Counted from the stretch's first letter, positions 41,143-49,151 are shown. The stretch is 64,000 nucleotides of DNA from Roseofilum reptotaenium CS-1145 (GCF_028330985.1 NZ_JAQMUE010000105.1:37079-101078); one strand, 5' to 3'. Made by a program: numbers and translations. Notes: generated by a model not told the origin, from the sequence alone.

Positions 41143-42063
41143 ATGCTAGAAACCCTCTTATCCCTATGGTTGATCTTTGGTGCAAACAATCAGAGTGATT
41201 CTATCTTATCAGAGTCAACCCAGCCCGTTGAACTGCAAAGCCAAAATAAAGCTGAAAATAAGGACGGAGTCCGTTGGGATAAAGAAAGAAGAAACTGTCG
41301 GAGCCTCGGAAACAATCGATACAAATGTGAAATAGATGTAACTGGAACAGGTATGGGCCTTGTCAATCAAGCTTACGAACCCAAAGGAATACAGAATATC
41401 AGCCACACTAACCGCCTTCGAGATGGGATAGGTTCTTTTGGCAATGAACTTGACGATATTCATAACTATTCCTGGTTCTACAAACCATCTTTTCATCCAG
41501 ATTATAGAGATCATGAATTTAGTTTAGGCGCTCGTCAAAAATTGGATGGGCAGTGGTATACATTCAAGGACATTTATAGGGTTATTCTTGATGGTCAAGA
41601 AAGAAATCCTGATAGTTTCATCTATTTCTTAGTAGGTTACACTTACGATTTTGAAGATGACGATCAGTATCATCAAAAGTACGATCGAGCCATTGAAGTT
41701 TTGGTATTCACTAAACAGAACCTACGTCCTATCAAACCTGGCTTTTCTGCCATGACTCTTCATAATCCAATCAGAATTAGTCGAGCTGTACCTTTCCTCA
41801 ACGATCATTCACATGGTTTTGCACTTTGGCCGAAAAAGCTCAGACTTATGCATTCGGGTGCTTTCAGTCGATTCGTTCATCAACCTTTTTTCTTGCTGGC
41901 ACTAGAGTCTTTACTCATAGCGACTGAAGCTCAAAACAATGACAATATGGAGATTGTTGATATGAGTTTTGAGCCAGAGATTAAGGAATATATTCACAAT
42001 GGAAGGATGCATTACAGATATATCGACAAGCATATTTTGAGCGTTGAATTTATTAAACGATAA
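41143..42063 (+). CDS. Unrecognised, probably exported protein
   Basis: 306 residues from the ATG (a TTG 21 bases earlier is also in frame). A short hydrophobic N-terminus (MLETLLSLWLIFGANN) could be a signal peptide. The rest is hydrophilic and rich in aromatic residues: NNRYKCEIDVTGTG, WFYKPSFHPDYRDHEF, FLVGYTYDFEDDDQYHQ, RYIDKHILSVEF. Three cysteines are present, one in the possible signal region's vicinity at RRNCRSL. I do not recognise a family and see no catalytic motif. Its neighbours are an NB-ARC gene (divergent) and toxin-antitoxin remnants, which do not suggest a job. Codon use looks like the rest of the genome. Confidence 0.65.
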   Translation: MLETLLSLWLIFGANNQSDSILSESTQPVELQSQNKAENKDGVRWDKERRNCRSLGNNRYKCEIDVTGTGMGLVNQAYEPKGIQNISHTNRLRDGIGSFGNELDDIHNYSWFYKPSFHPDYRDHEFSLGARQKLDGQWYTFKDIYRVILDGQERNPDSFIYFLVGYTYDFEDDDQYHQKYDRAIEVLVFTKQNLRPIKPGFSAMTLHNPIRISRAVPFLNDHSHGFALWPKKLRLMHSGAFSRFVHQPFFLLALESLLIATEAQNNDNMEIVDMSFEPEIKEYIHNGRMHYRYIDKHILSVEFIKR

Positions 42064-42082
42064 CCCATTGTTCGATATCCAC

Positions 42083-42245
42083 CGTAGGGGCAGGTTTCCA
42101 CTTCGTGGACATGAAACACCCAGGTTTAGGAATCCTCACCATTCAATTAGTGAACCTACCTCACACCCCTTTGTATCTTGGCGGGGGGCGGGTTTAGGAG
42201 AGCGATCTTTTGTTTCCTAGATATTGGTGAAACCCGCCCCTACAA
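42083..42245. repeat. Interspersed GC-rich repeat, family C copy 1, plus inverted unit
   Basis: CCGTAGGGGCAGGTT ... AGGAATCCTCACCATTCAATTAGTGAACCTACC matches 44902-44995 closely. It is followed by GGGCGGGTTT (about 42187) and its inverted counterpart AAACCCGCCCC (about 42230-42240), which form a long hairpin. Non-coding. Confidence 0.6.
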
Positions 42246-42280
42246 GTCTCGATCATTAGATTATGGGGATACTATTAATC

Positions 42281-42772
42281 TCACTCATTCTCCTCAACAA
42301 GTTGGAGAACTTTATTATATAACGGTGAAGCAATCCAAAATCCAGCTTTGTCGATCAAATCATCCAGCAATGGCTTGAGTGTTGTAATCAAAGATTGTTT
42401 TTTGGCTTCCACTAAAATCCCTAAGATGCCAGTATAATAGATATGGAGTTTATCCGCGACTAAACGACCTTGACGCTCATCAATTAAGAGAACATCAGCT
42501 TGAAATTGCAATGTCAAAGCGATCGCCTCTGCTTCGCCGCGATCGAGTTCATTACAGAGAGCTTAAACGAGACTCAAATTCCTACAAGTACAAGTGGTAA
42601 TCCAATCTAATGTTTGCACTTCAGTTGCACCAGCCACTGGGAATTTCGGGTCAGTTAACTCCCGATAAACGGCTTCTGGAATAATGACTGTCCCATAAAG
42701 TTCCTGCAACAAATGAAGATACCCAATAGCGGCTAGATTATTAATCGGTGACGTATCGCTGATGACAATCAT
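42281..42772 (-). pseudogene. DUF3368 PIN-like toxin interrupted by one in-frame TAA
   Basis: The frame begins MIVISDTSPINNLAAIGYL and EAVYRELTD, the DUF3368 N-terminus with its catalytic Asp. It is cut by TAA at 42563-42565 and continues in the same frame as ELDRGEAEAIAL, then TLQFQADVLLIDERQGR, the conserved second half with the remaining acidic residues. The two parts are separated by exactly 85 codons start to start, so this is a nonsense codon, not a frameshift. The UPF0175 antitoxin gene overlaps its start by four bases and is intact. The truncated 69-residue product would lack half of the PIN active site. Confidence 0.85.
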
Positions 42773-43011
42773 AGCCGACCCATTTCCTGTAAATTCCTAA
42801 TATCTTTCTCAAAATCTTCTAGATCGTAAACGGGAATTTGACGACTAGCCAGAAGATGTTGAAATGTAATGCGGTTCATCTGAGCAAAACGACTGGCTTT
42901 AGATAGACTGAGCTTGCGTTTTTGGAACAGTAAAACGGCTATTTCTTTCCTCATTTCCGGCTCAGTCATCCGAGTCAACGTTAGAATTTCATCAGATATC
43001 AAAATACTCAT
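42769..43011 (-). CDS. UPF0175 family antitoxin
   Basis: 80 residues: EPEMRKEIAVLLFQKRKLSLSKASRFAQMNRITFQHLLASRQIPVYDLEDFEKDIRNL, the same pattern as the orphan copy at 10705-10956. It is the antitoxin half of a UPF0175/DUF3368 pair. The four-base overlap with the toxin start indicates translational coupling. The antitoxin is complete although the toxin has a nonsense codon. Confidence 0.85.
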   Translation of the reverse strand: MSILISDEILTLTRMTEPEMRKEIAVLLFQKRKLSLSKASRFAQMNRITFQHLLASRQIPVYDLEDFEKDIRNLQEMGRL

Positions 43012-43140
43012 AAGACTTCTTTCTCTAAGATTCTTATTACGTTCCTTGTTCGGGAACTGTCGTCACGTCTAGCTCTTGTGCTTTCATAGGACTTACGAAA
43101 CGATTCCATGTTCGACTCAAGTTTTGATCGAGAAGTAGTT

Positions 43141-43371
43141 TCAAGCAACACTCACCGAAGCAACTAAACGATGTTCGCGATCGGCGGCAAACTCTAAACA
43201 AGCTCTAATATCTGCCTCTGTCAGTTCTGGGAAGTCATCCATAATTTCAGCCACAGACATGCCAGCAGCAAGCCAGCCAATAACATCGTAAACTGTAATT
43301 CGCATCCGACGAATACAGGGTTTTCCCCCACGTTTATCTGGCTCAATGGTAATAATGTCGCGATAGCTCAT
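43141..43371 (-). CDS. DUF433 antitoxin-like protein (orphan)
   Basis: 76 residues with the DUF433 pattern ITIEPDKRGGKPCIRRMRITVYDVIGWLAAGMSVAEIMDDFPELTEADIRACLEFAADRE, a winged-helix-like DNA-binding fold. DUF433 genes normally overlap a downstream DUF5615 PIN-like toxin; here about 130 bases of non-coding DNA follow and no toxin is seen. It is therefore an orphan antitoxin in a cluster of other TA genes. Function is inferred from the family. Confidence 0.85.
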   Translation of the reverse strand: MSYRDIITIEPDKRGGKPCIRRMRITVYDVIGWLAAGMSVAEIMDDFPELTEADIRACLEFAADREHRLVASVSVA

Positions 43372-43472
43372 AATTACAGACAGAAGACTTATCTCTACAT
43401 TTATAGCACGTTCGGCGATCGCTCAGAATGACGATCGCTATACAATACAGAAGTCAACTACCCCATTTCCGC

Positions 43473-43946
43473 ATGAGTGAAATGGTTTACATCGAGACAA
43501 GTATTATCGGCTACTTAACCGCCAGGATAAGCAACAATCTTATTGTGATGGCAAGTGTAGAAGCGACTAGAGAATGGTGGGATACCCACCGGACTCAGTT
43601 TGAACTCTACATCTCACAAACGGTTTTAGATGAGGCAGGACGGGGAGATGCAGAAATGGCTAGTAGGCGAATGGAGATCTTGAATAACTTACCACTGCTT
43701 GAAGTTAATGAAGCGGTTCAAGATCTGGCGATAGAGTTTCTCTCAAAAAGTAATTTTCCCAGCAAAGTGGCTGACGATGCCCTGCATATTGCGATCGCTA
43801 CCATCTATGGCTTGGACTATTTGCTAACATGGAACTGTAAACATATCGCCAACGCTCAAATTCAGAAAAAGCTGGTTCGGATTAGCTTAGATGCTGGGTA
43901 CGAGCTACCTACCATTTGTACACCCTATGAGTTAATGGGAATTTAA
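43473..43946 (+). CDS. PIN domain protein (VapC-like toxin), apparently intact
   Basis: About 157 residues. VYIETSIIGYLTAR holds the first conserved acidic residue, YISQTVLDEAGRGD the second, and DDALHIAIATIYGLDYLLTWNCKHIANA the third and fourth, as in PIN RNases. The frame opens with ATG at 43428; ATG at 43473 or 43482 is nearer the PIN fold, and neither has a strong ribosome site. The following 60-residue gene is two bases downstream and is the usual partner of this PIN subgroup. Of the three PIN-type toxins in this cluster it is the only one without a nonsense codon. Confidence 0.85.
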   Translation: MSEMVYIETSIIGYLTARISNNLIVMASVEATREWWDTHRTQFELYISQTVLDEAGRGDAEMASRRMEILNNLPLLEVNEAVQDLAIEFLSKSNFPSKVADDALHIAIATIYGLDYLLTWNCKHIANAQIQKKLVRISLDAGYELPTICTPYELMGI

Positions 43947-43948
43947 AA

Positions 43949-44131
43949 ATGTGGAGAGATGAGATTTTAGAGGAAATCTATACAATTCGGGAGGAACATG
44001 CTAGGGCATTCAATTATGATTTGAAAGCGATTTGTGATGACTTGAGAAAACGGCAAGCAACCAGTGGTAGAAAAATGATTTCTAAATCTCTTCGAGAGCC
44101 TCGATTGCCGAAGCCACTCAACACATGGTAA
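43949..44131 (+). CDS. Small partner protein of the PIN toxin (probable antitoxin)
   Basis: 60 residues: MWRDEILEEIYTIREEHARAFNYDLKAICDDLRKRQATSGRKMIS. Short proteins with W-R-D-E-I-E-E-I-R-E-F-N-Y-D-D-L-Q-SGR are regularly encoded straight after this type of PIN gene in cyanobacteria. It is mostly helical with a basic end. It starts two bases after the toxin stop, so the order is toxin first, antitoxin second. The antitoxin role is inferred from gene context. Confidence 0.75.
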   Translation: MWRDEILEEIYTIREEHARAFNYDLKAICDDLRKRQATSGRKMISKSLREPRLPKPLNTW

Positions 44132-44164
44132 AGCGATCCAAAAATCAGGAGGACTTCAAGAATC

Positions 44165-44443
44165 ATGACCATAGTCTTAAAACCAGAAACCCATCGCGCT
44201 ATCCTCGAAAAACTCAAAAGCGATCGCTACTCAACTGCGGATGAAGTCGTTCAAGCAGCTCTGCAACTTCTAGAAGAACGGGATTTCCTTTTAGATCAGC
44301 ACCCAACCCTTACCAGTATCGAGGAGTTTGATGCGAAGGTTAAACAGCTTACCGATACTTTTGCCGCTTGTGTCAAACCTGATGTTCCCCTACTATTAGA
44401 TGAGGCGGTTAGCCGTGCAGGAATTTATCAGGAACATCCATAA
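44165..44443 (+). CDS. ParD-like / CopG-type antitoxin
   Basis: 92 residues. The ribbon-helix-helix N-terminus TIVLKPETHRAILEKLKSDRYSTADEVVQAALQLLEERD is the ParD/RHH form; the C-terminal part should cover the toxin. AGGAGG-like GGAGGAC lies about ten bases before the ATG. Three bases separate its stop from a PIN-type toxin frame, which is interrupted by a nonsense codon. Note that its partner is a PIN protein, not ParE, as seen in some cyanobacterial pairs. Confidence 0.82.
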   Translation: MTIVLKPETHRAILEKLKSDRYSTADEVVQAALQLLEERDFLLDQHPTLTSIEEFDAKVKQLTDTFAACVKPDVPLLLDEAVSRAGIYQEHP

Positions 44444-44446
44444 GCT

Positions 44447-44893
44447 GTGATTTATCTTGTTGACATTAACATACTCCTGCGTTTTACTCGCCAGAGCGAT
44501 CGGCAACATCCAATTACCGTAACAGCGATTAGAACCTTAATTCAGAACAGACATTATCTGTAAGTAACGCCCCAAAACTGTATTGAATGTTGGAATGTTG
44601 CTATAAGACCCGCTAACAAAAATGGATTCGGCTTAACCGCGATCGAAGCTAATCAGCTTTTAACATTAATTGAAAGTATTTTTCCCATACTAAGCGATAT
44701 TCCTGGACTCTATCCTGAATGGCGGAGGCTTGTCATAACCTATGGTGTATGTGGAGTGCAAGTACACGATGCTTGTGTAGTAGCTGCAATGAACATTAAC
44801 AATATTACCCATATTCTAACCTTTAATACTACCGATTTTACTCGATACGTTAGCGAAGGAATTGTAGCTGTAGATCCGACAACCGTAGCATAG
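44447..44893 (+). pseudogene. PIN domain toxin interrupted by one in-frame TAA
   Basis: A 148-codon frame with GTG start. VIYLVDINILLRFTRQSDRQHP is the PIN N-terminus with the first Asp. TAA stands at codon 39 (44561-44563), immediately after NRHYL. The same frame then continues with VTPQNCIECWNVAIRPANKNGFGL, VQVHDACVVAAMNINNITHILTFNTTDF (the third and fourth acidic positions) to TAG at 44891. One base change would restore a full toxin. The ParD-like antitoxin three bases upstream is intact. A product of 38 residues would be inactive; a restart inside the frame is not obvious. Confidence 0.85.
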
Positions 44894-44901
44894 AATTATA
44901 T

Positions 44902-44998
44902 CGACCGTAGGGGCAGGTTGACCCAGATTATAGGAATCCCCACCATTCGATTGGTGAACCTGCCCCATCCCCGCTTGGCATCTAGGAAGTTGCATGAT
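44902..44998. repeat. Interspersed GC-rich repeat, family C copy 2
   Basis: CCGTAGGGGCAGGTTGACCC ... AGGAATCCCCACCATTCGATTGGTGAACCTGCCCC: second copy of the element at 42083. The TA cluster is bracketed on one side by each copy. Confidence 0.6.
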
Positions 44999-45173
44999 CG
45001 CCCTTTGCCCCCTGACAATCAAATCCCCCAGCCATTTGCCTATAGCATTGGATCGAGGGAGATCGAAATCATATACGATATCAAGCAGTACTCAGAATAG
45101 ATTACACTGAAACCATCTAGATCCTTGTTACTGTCCCTGCTTAACTCTGAACTCATTGCTAGGGGTTCTCATT

Positions 45174-46313
45174 ATGTCTCAGACCGCAACTAATCAAATT
45201 AATCGGGAAACCAACGTCGAGCTAGATGTTGAGCTTCGCAAAGTCTTTAAAGTGTTTGGCTCAGAAACGGCTGTCCGAGGCGTAAACTTGAACATTCAGT
45301 CTGGTGAATTCTTCAGTATCCTCGGACCCTCTGGGTGTGGAAAAACTACGACGTTAAGGCTCATTGCTGGCTTTGAAGTGCCCTCTGCTGGAGAATTATT
45401 GCTTCAAGGGCAGTCCGTGAACCACGTTCCCCCTTACCGTCGTCCAGTTAATACCGTCTTCCAAAGTTATGCCCTATTCGGGCATATGAATGTTTGGGAT
45501 AACATTGCCTTTGGACTGCGGCTAAAAAAGCTCACTAAAGCCCAAATTGAAGACCGAGTAAAGGAAGCGCTACGCTTGGTGAAAATGGAGGCGTTTGCCC
45601 ATCGCTTGCCGAAACAAATGTCAGGGGGACAACAACAGCGGGTTGCCCTAGCTAGAGCGTTGGTTAATCGACCGGCAGTTTTATTATTGGATGAACCCTT
45701 GGGAGCGTTGGATCTGAAGTTACGCAAAGAGATGCAGGTGGAATTGTCGAATTTGCATCAAGAGTTAGGGCTGACGTTTGTGATGGTAACCCACGATCAA
45801 GAAGAGGCGCTTTCCCTTTCCGAGCGCATTGCCATCATGCGTGAGGGTAAAATTGAACAAATTGGCTCTCCAAGTGAAATTTATAATCTTCCCGCTACTC
45901 CGTTTGTAGCTGATTTTATTGGCGATACCAATTTATTCAAAGGTCGGAGCGCATCGAGTCAGGGGGGAACAGTTGAGGTACAAACGGATAAGGGGTTGAA
46001 GATTTGGGCGGCTTCGGATCTTAACGGTAGCACGGGAGTCGGCGATCGCCTAGTGGTCAGCGTGCGACCGGAGAAAATTCACCTCAGCGTGAGTCCCCCA
46101 GAGGGCGATCGCAATTGTTTTCAAGGCCGCATTAAGCATACGATGTTTATGGGAACCCATATTCAATGTGTGGTGGAATTGGTTTCTGGAGACCAAATTA
46201 CCGTCTCCCAACCCGTTCGCGAAGGAGCTGCTTATTCTGAAGCTTTATCGAATCCCGAAACTCCTCTCTATGCCCATTGGCAGAGTTCAGATTGTTTGGC
46301 TCTCCATGAATAA
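45174..46313 (+). CDS. potA: Polyamine ABC transporter ATP-binding protein
   Basis: About 379 residues; the ATPase of a spermidine/putrescine-type importer on the inner side of the plasma membrane. It shows Walker A GPSGCGKTT, the Q-loop region NTVFQSYALFGHM, signature MSGGQQQRVALARAL, Walker B LLLDEPLGALD and the H-switch VMVTHDQEEA. The TOBE domain follows, with VSVRPEKI. The frame opens 18 bases earlier, but the ATG at 45174 has AGGGG at seven bases and fits the family. The substrate-binding gene follows after 35 bases. Confidence 0.92.
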   Translation: MSQTATNQINRETNVELDVELRKVFKVFGSETAVRGVNLNIQSGEFFSILGPSGCGKTTTLRLIAGFEVPSAGELLLQGQSVNHVPPYRRPVNTVFQSYALFGHMNVWDNIAFGLRLKKLTKAQIEDRVKEALRLVKMEAFAHRLPKQMSGGQQQRVALARALVNRPAVLLLDEPLGALDLKLRKEMQVELSNLHQELGLTFVMVTHDQEEALSLSERIAIMREGKIEQIGSPSEIYNLPATPFVADFIGDTNLFKGRSASSQGGTVEVQTDKGLKIWAASDLNGSTGVGDRLVVSVRPEKIHLSVSPPEGDRNCFQGRIKHTMFMGTHIQCVVELVSGDQITVSQPVREGAAYSEALSNPETPLYAHWQSSDCLALHE

Positions 46314-46348
46314 AACTATCTACAATTTTATGGAACGAAGGGTTGCCC

Positions 46349-47482
46349 ATGAGTCAACAGGATAAGCTCAATCGTCTTTTTCACTCTCGCTCTCTTAACC
46401 GTCGCCGCTTCTTGCAGGGGACAACAGCCGCCTTAGCCGGTTTAGGATTATCGTCCTGTGGTTGGACGTTAGCTGATGTGCAAACTCGCACAGTGGAAAG
46501 AGGAGACAGTAATCGGCTCTATATTTTTACTTGGGCAGGCTATACCGATGACAATTTGCTCGCTCAGTTTGAGCAGCAAACCGGGATTCAGGTAATCGCC
46601 GATGTGTTTGATTCTAATGAGGCGATGCTGGCTAAAATTTTAGCTGGTGGTGGTGGGGCATATAGTATCATTTATCCCTCGGATTATATGGTGCTAAAAA
46701 TGGTGGAGGATGATTTATTAACTCCCCTGGATCTCGGTCGCATTGAAGGATTAAATCAGCTTTTTGAAAATTATCAGAATCCGCCCTATGACCCTGGAAA
46801 CGGTCATAGTATCCCCGTTAGTTGGGGAACAACGGGGTTAATTTATAATCGCCAAGCCTTAAATGGAGAACCGGAAAATTGGGAATATTTATGGCAGAAT
46901 CAATCGCAATTGAGTCGCCAAGTGACGATGCTCAACGATGTTCGGGAAGTGATGGGGGCCACATTAAAACACTTGGGCTATTCCTTAAATTCCCAAGATG
47001 CCCAGGAAATTGAAGAAGCCTATGAAGCGTTAGTGGAACTGAAACCGGCGATCGCCTCATTTACCTCCGATGCTTGGCGACCCCAGATTTTAACCGGCGA
47101 TCTGAAAATTGCCATGGGTTATTCCGTGGATGCCAGTGAAATTATGGAAGAGGATGAAAACTTAGGCTATGTGATCCCTAAAAATGGCTCTTCTCTATGG
47201 ACCGATACCTTAGTGATTCCCAAAACAGCCCCCAATCCTGATGGAGCCTATGCTTGGATTAATTTTATGCTGCAACCAACGGTCGCTGCCGAAATTACCA
47301 AGCGCCTTAGTTTTGCCACAGCTAACCGAGTAGCTTATGAGCAATTACCAGAAGAGATCCAACAGGATGCGACCCTATTTCCCGCTCCAGAGGTGTTGGC
47401 TAACTGTGAAAGTGTTTCACCCGTAAAAGAGGATATTGCCCAACTCTATGACCGCTATTGGACTCGATTAACCAGTAGTTAA
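46349..47482 (+). CDS. potD: Polyamine ABC transporter substrate-binding lipoprotein (PotD/PotF-like)
   Basis: About 377 residues. The N-terminus has a twin-arginine motif RRRFLQG (18-24) and a lipobox LSSC (Cys at 37), so the protein is probably exported folded by Tat and lipid-anchored. The mature part has LYIFTWAGYTDDNLLAQFEQQTGIQV, IIYPSDYMVLKMVEDDLL, IPVSWGTTGLIYN and the WTDTLVIPKTAPNPDGAYAWINFML region typical of spermidine/putrescine-binding proteins. GAAGGG lies ahead of the ATG; a TTG six bases earlier is also possible. It sits between potA and potB. Confidence 0.88.
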   Translation: MSQQDKLNRLFHSRSLNRRRFLQGTTAALAGLGLSSCGWTLADVQTRTVERGDSNRLYIFTWAGYTDDNLLAQFEQQTGIQVIADVFDSNEAMLAKILAGGGGAYSIIYPSDYMVLKMVEDDLLTPLDLGRIEGLNQLFENYQNPPYDPGNGHSIPVSWGTTGLIYNRQALNGEPENWEYLWQNQSQLSRQVTMLNDVREVMGATLKHLGYSLNSQDAQEIEEAYEALVELKPAIASFTSDAWRPQILTGDLKIAMGYSVDASEIMEEDENLGYVIPKNGSSLWTDTLVIPKTAPNPDGAYAWINFMLQPTVAAEITKRLSFATANRVAYEQLPEEIQQDATLFPAPEVLANCESVSPVKEDIAQLYDRYWTRLTSS

Positions 47483-47570
47483 ATGATCCGTGAAACATTA
47501 AAGCTAAAATTTCTCGCCTTATGTTTGATGTCAATTAAATGCTCAAAGCCTTGATTTACGGTTATATCTT

Positions 47571-47602
47571 CCCCCATTCCCCCATTCCCCCATTCCCCCA
47601 TT
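47571..47602. repeat. Short tandem repeat CCCCCATT x4
   Basis: Four perfect copies of the octamer CCCCCATT in the potD-potB gap. Similar C-rich short tandem repeats are frequent in filamentous cyanobacteria. Confidence 0.85.
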
Positions 47603-47634
47603 CCCTATAATCTACATTAGCCGTAACTTCTGGT

Positions 47635-48546
47635 ATGTCTCCCTCTCCCCCAATTGTTCCTTCTGAATCCAACTCAACTGAAATGCCGACTCCTAAACGC
47701 CGTTGGTCAACTTTGATTGGCCCCAGTGTTCTCCTAGGGCCTGCTGGTTTGTGGCTCTTGATGCTCTTAGTGCTACCGACTCTGGTGATTTTTGAGTTAA
47801 GTTTAGTGCCCAATATTCGACCTGGGGATGTGGTGAATCCTTCGGGATTGGAAAATTATTTGCGGGTGTTTGAACCGGTTTATCTGCAAGTGATTGGGCG
47901 ATCGCTCTTTTTTGCGATCGGCACAACTATTATTTGTCTACTCTTGGGTTTTCCCGTTGCCTATTGGATCGCCCTCAACGCCCCCAAACGCTGGCAAAAC
48001 TTAATTCTCTTGGGCTTTGTCCTTCCCCTCTGGACTTCTTCCCTACTGCGCTCCTACGCCTGGATTACCATTCTCCGACGCACGGGGGTATTTAATAGTA
48101 TTATCACCAGTGTTGGCCTGCCCCCCTTAACCATCCTCAATGAATGGCCAGCCGTTCTCATTGGCATGAGTTATAGCTTTTTGCCCTACATGGTCTTAAT
48201 TCTCTATGCCGCACTAGAAAAGCTCGACAAACGGTTATTAGAAGCTTCCGCCGATTTGGGCGCAACCCCCATAGAAGGATTCTGGAAAATTACTGTGCCC
48301 CAAACCTTTCAAGGGATTGCAGCCGGGAGTTTATTGGTCTTTATCAGTAGTTTAGGCGATTTTGTCAATCCGGAACTGCTCGGAGGCGCATCCAGTATGA
48401 CCGCAGCTCGCTTGATTTACAACCAGTTTCTCGGCGCGACTCAGAACTGGGGATTTGGCTCGGCATTAAGTATGGTGGTGATTTTAGCCGTCAGTTTGGC
48501 GATCGCCCTTTTAATCAAATATGGAGACCCCACCCCCCAAGCCTAG
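47635..48546 (+). CDS. potB: Polyamine ABC transporter permease (PotB-like)
   Basis: 303 residues with six predicted membrane segments. The first follows a Pro/Ser-rich N-terminus (PAGLWLLMLLVLPTLVIFELSL). The permease coupling motif is EASADLGATPIEGFWKITVPQTFQGIAAG (the EAA loop that contacts PotA). PFAYWIA-type FPVAYWIALNAP is also typical. The usual second permease, PotC, should follow here, but the next gene is psb35. potC must be elsewhere, or the transporter uses PotB alone. Confidence 0.9.
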   Translation: MSPSPPIVPSESNSTEMPTPKRRWSTLIGPSVLLGPAGLWLLMLLVLPTLVIFELSLVPNIRPGDVVNPSGLENYLRVFEPVYLQVIGRSLFFAIGTTIICLLLGFPVAYWIALNAPKRWQNLILLGFVLPLWTSSLLRSYAWITILRRTGVFNSIITSVGLPPLTILNEWPAVLIGMSYSFLPYMVLILYAALEKLDKRLLEASADLGATPIEGFWKITVPQTFQGIAAGSLLVFISSLGDFVNPELLGGASSMTAARLIYNQFLGATQNWGFGSALSMVVILAVSLAIALLIKYGDPTPQA

Positions 48547-48690
48547 AGATGGGGAAACGCTCCAGATACCGAGAAATGGGGAAAATTCAGCCAGAGTGAG
48601 GATGATGGGCCAGACCCATCATTTTTAATGCAAGCCTGTTGACTGGACTGATGGCGATCGCCATCACACTCCATTGTGACTTAAATCATG

Positions 48691-48720
48691 TTGACAAATA
48701 TTGCAATATTTTGTTACATT
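48691..48720 (+). promoter_or_regulatory. Putative psb35 promoter with a 16-base palindrome in the spacer
   Basis: A perfect -35 TTGACA at 48691-48696, then TACATT or TTACAT at 48714-48720 as a moderate -10. AAATATTGCAATATTT (48696-48711), a perfect 16-base palindrome, fills the spacer, in the position of a regulator site. Confidence 0.5.
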
Positions 48721-48764
48721 AGTTTACAAGATAAGAAACAAAAGTTCACACAAAGGAGAACATC

Positions 48765-49001
48765 ATGGTTAACTTAGTTATTCTTTCCTTACTCTTCATC
48801 GCTGGTTGGGTCGCTGTTTCCGTCATCGGAACTCAAGCCTACTTCATGGGAGAACAAACCAAATCTATCCACGAACGTAATTGGAATTCCGACGGCTTCA
48901 ACAGCATCGCCAAATCCGTAACCGGTAAAGAAACCGACTACACCAACCGCATCCCTGGATATAGCCTAGATACCTATGGCAGCAACAGCCTGGCACGCTA
49001 A
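48765..49001 (+). CDS. psb35: Photosystem II assembly protein Psb35-like
   Basis: 78 residues. One membrane helix at the N-terminus (VNLVILSLLFIAGWVAVSVIGTQA) is followed by the conserved stroma-side part AYFMGEQTKSIHERNWNSDGF and the end NRIPGYSLDTYGSNSLA. From memory this is the cyanobacterial Ssl2148/Psb35 family, which stabilises the CP47 assembly module together with high-light-inducible proteins in the thylakoid. AAGGAGAACATC before the ATG is an almost ideal ribosome site, and the upstream promoter and downstream terminator make it a single-gene unit. Strong expression is expected. Confidence 0.82.
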   Translation: MVNLVILSLLFIAGWVAVSVIGTQAYFMGEQTKSIHERNWNSDGFNSIAKSVTGKETDYTNRIPGYSLDTYGSNSLAR

Positions 49002-49055
49002 TTATCCGAGTCGCGTGAGTACCTTTGCTGCCCGTACTCACCTCCATTCCCTCAC

Positions 49056-49086
49056 GCTAACTCCCGAAAAGGAGTTAGCCTTTTTT
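49056..49086 (+). terminator. Rho-independent terminator of psb35
   Basis: GCTAACTCC and GGAGTTAGC pair perfectly around CGAAAA, followed by C and six T. A second hairpin (GTGAGTAC at 49014-49021 with GTACTCAC at 49034-49041) stands just upstream and may stabilise the transcript end. Confidence 0.9.
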
Positions 49087-49151
49087 ATGCCCATTCCCAG
49101 TAGGGGAATACGGAGACACCGGGATACCAGGACACGCAGATACAGAGAACT

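Noticed and set aside
42518..42565. Frameshift as the cause of the broken DUF3368 gene
   Set aside because: The two parts are in the same frame (start-to-start distance 255 bases), and the residues after the TAA continue the family pattern; only a nonsense codon is needed.
42563..44563. Selenocysteine or pyrrolysine recoding at the two toxin stop codons
   Set aside because: Both codons are TAA, not TGA or TAG, and no recoding structure is apparent.
44918..45100. 60-codon plus-strand frame before potA
   Set aside because: It lies largely in the family C repeat, has no ribosome site and no conserved pattern.
47571..47602. CRISPR array
   Set aside because: The repeats here and at 49152 and 51213 are 7-8-base tandem units without spacers; no cas genes are in the window.
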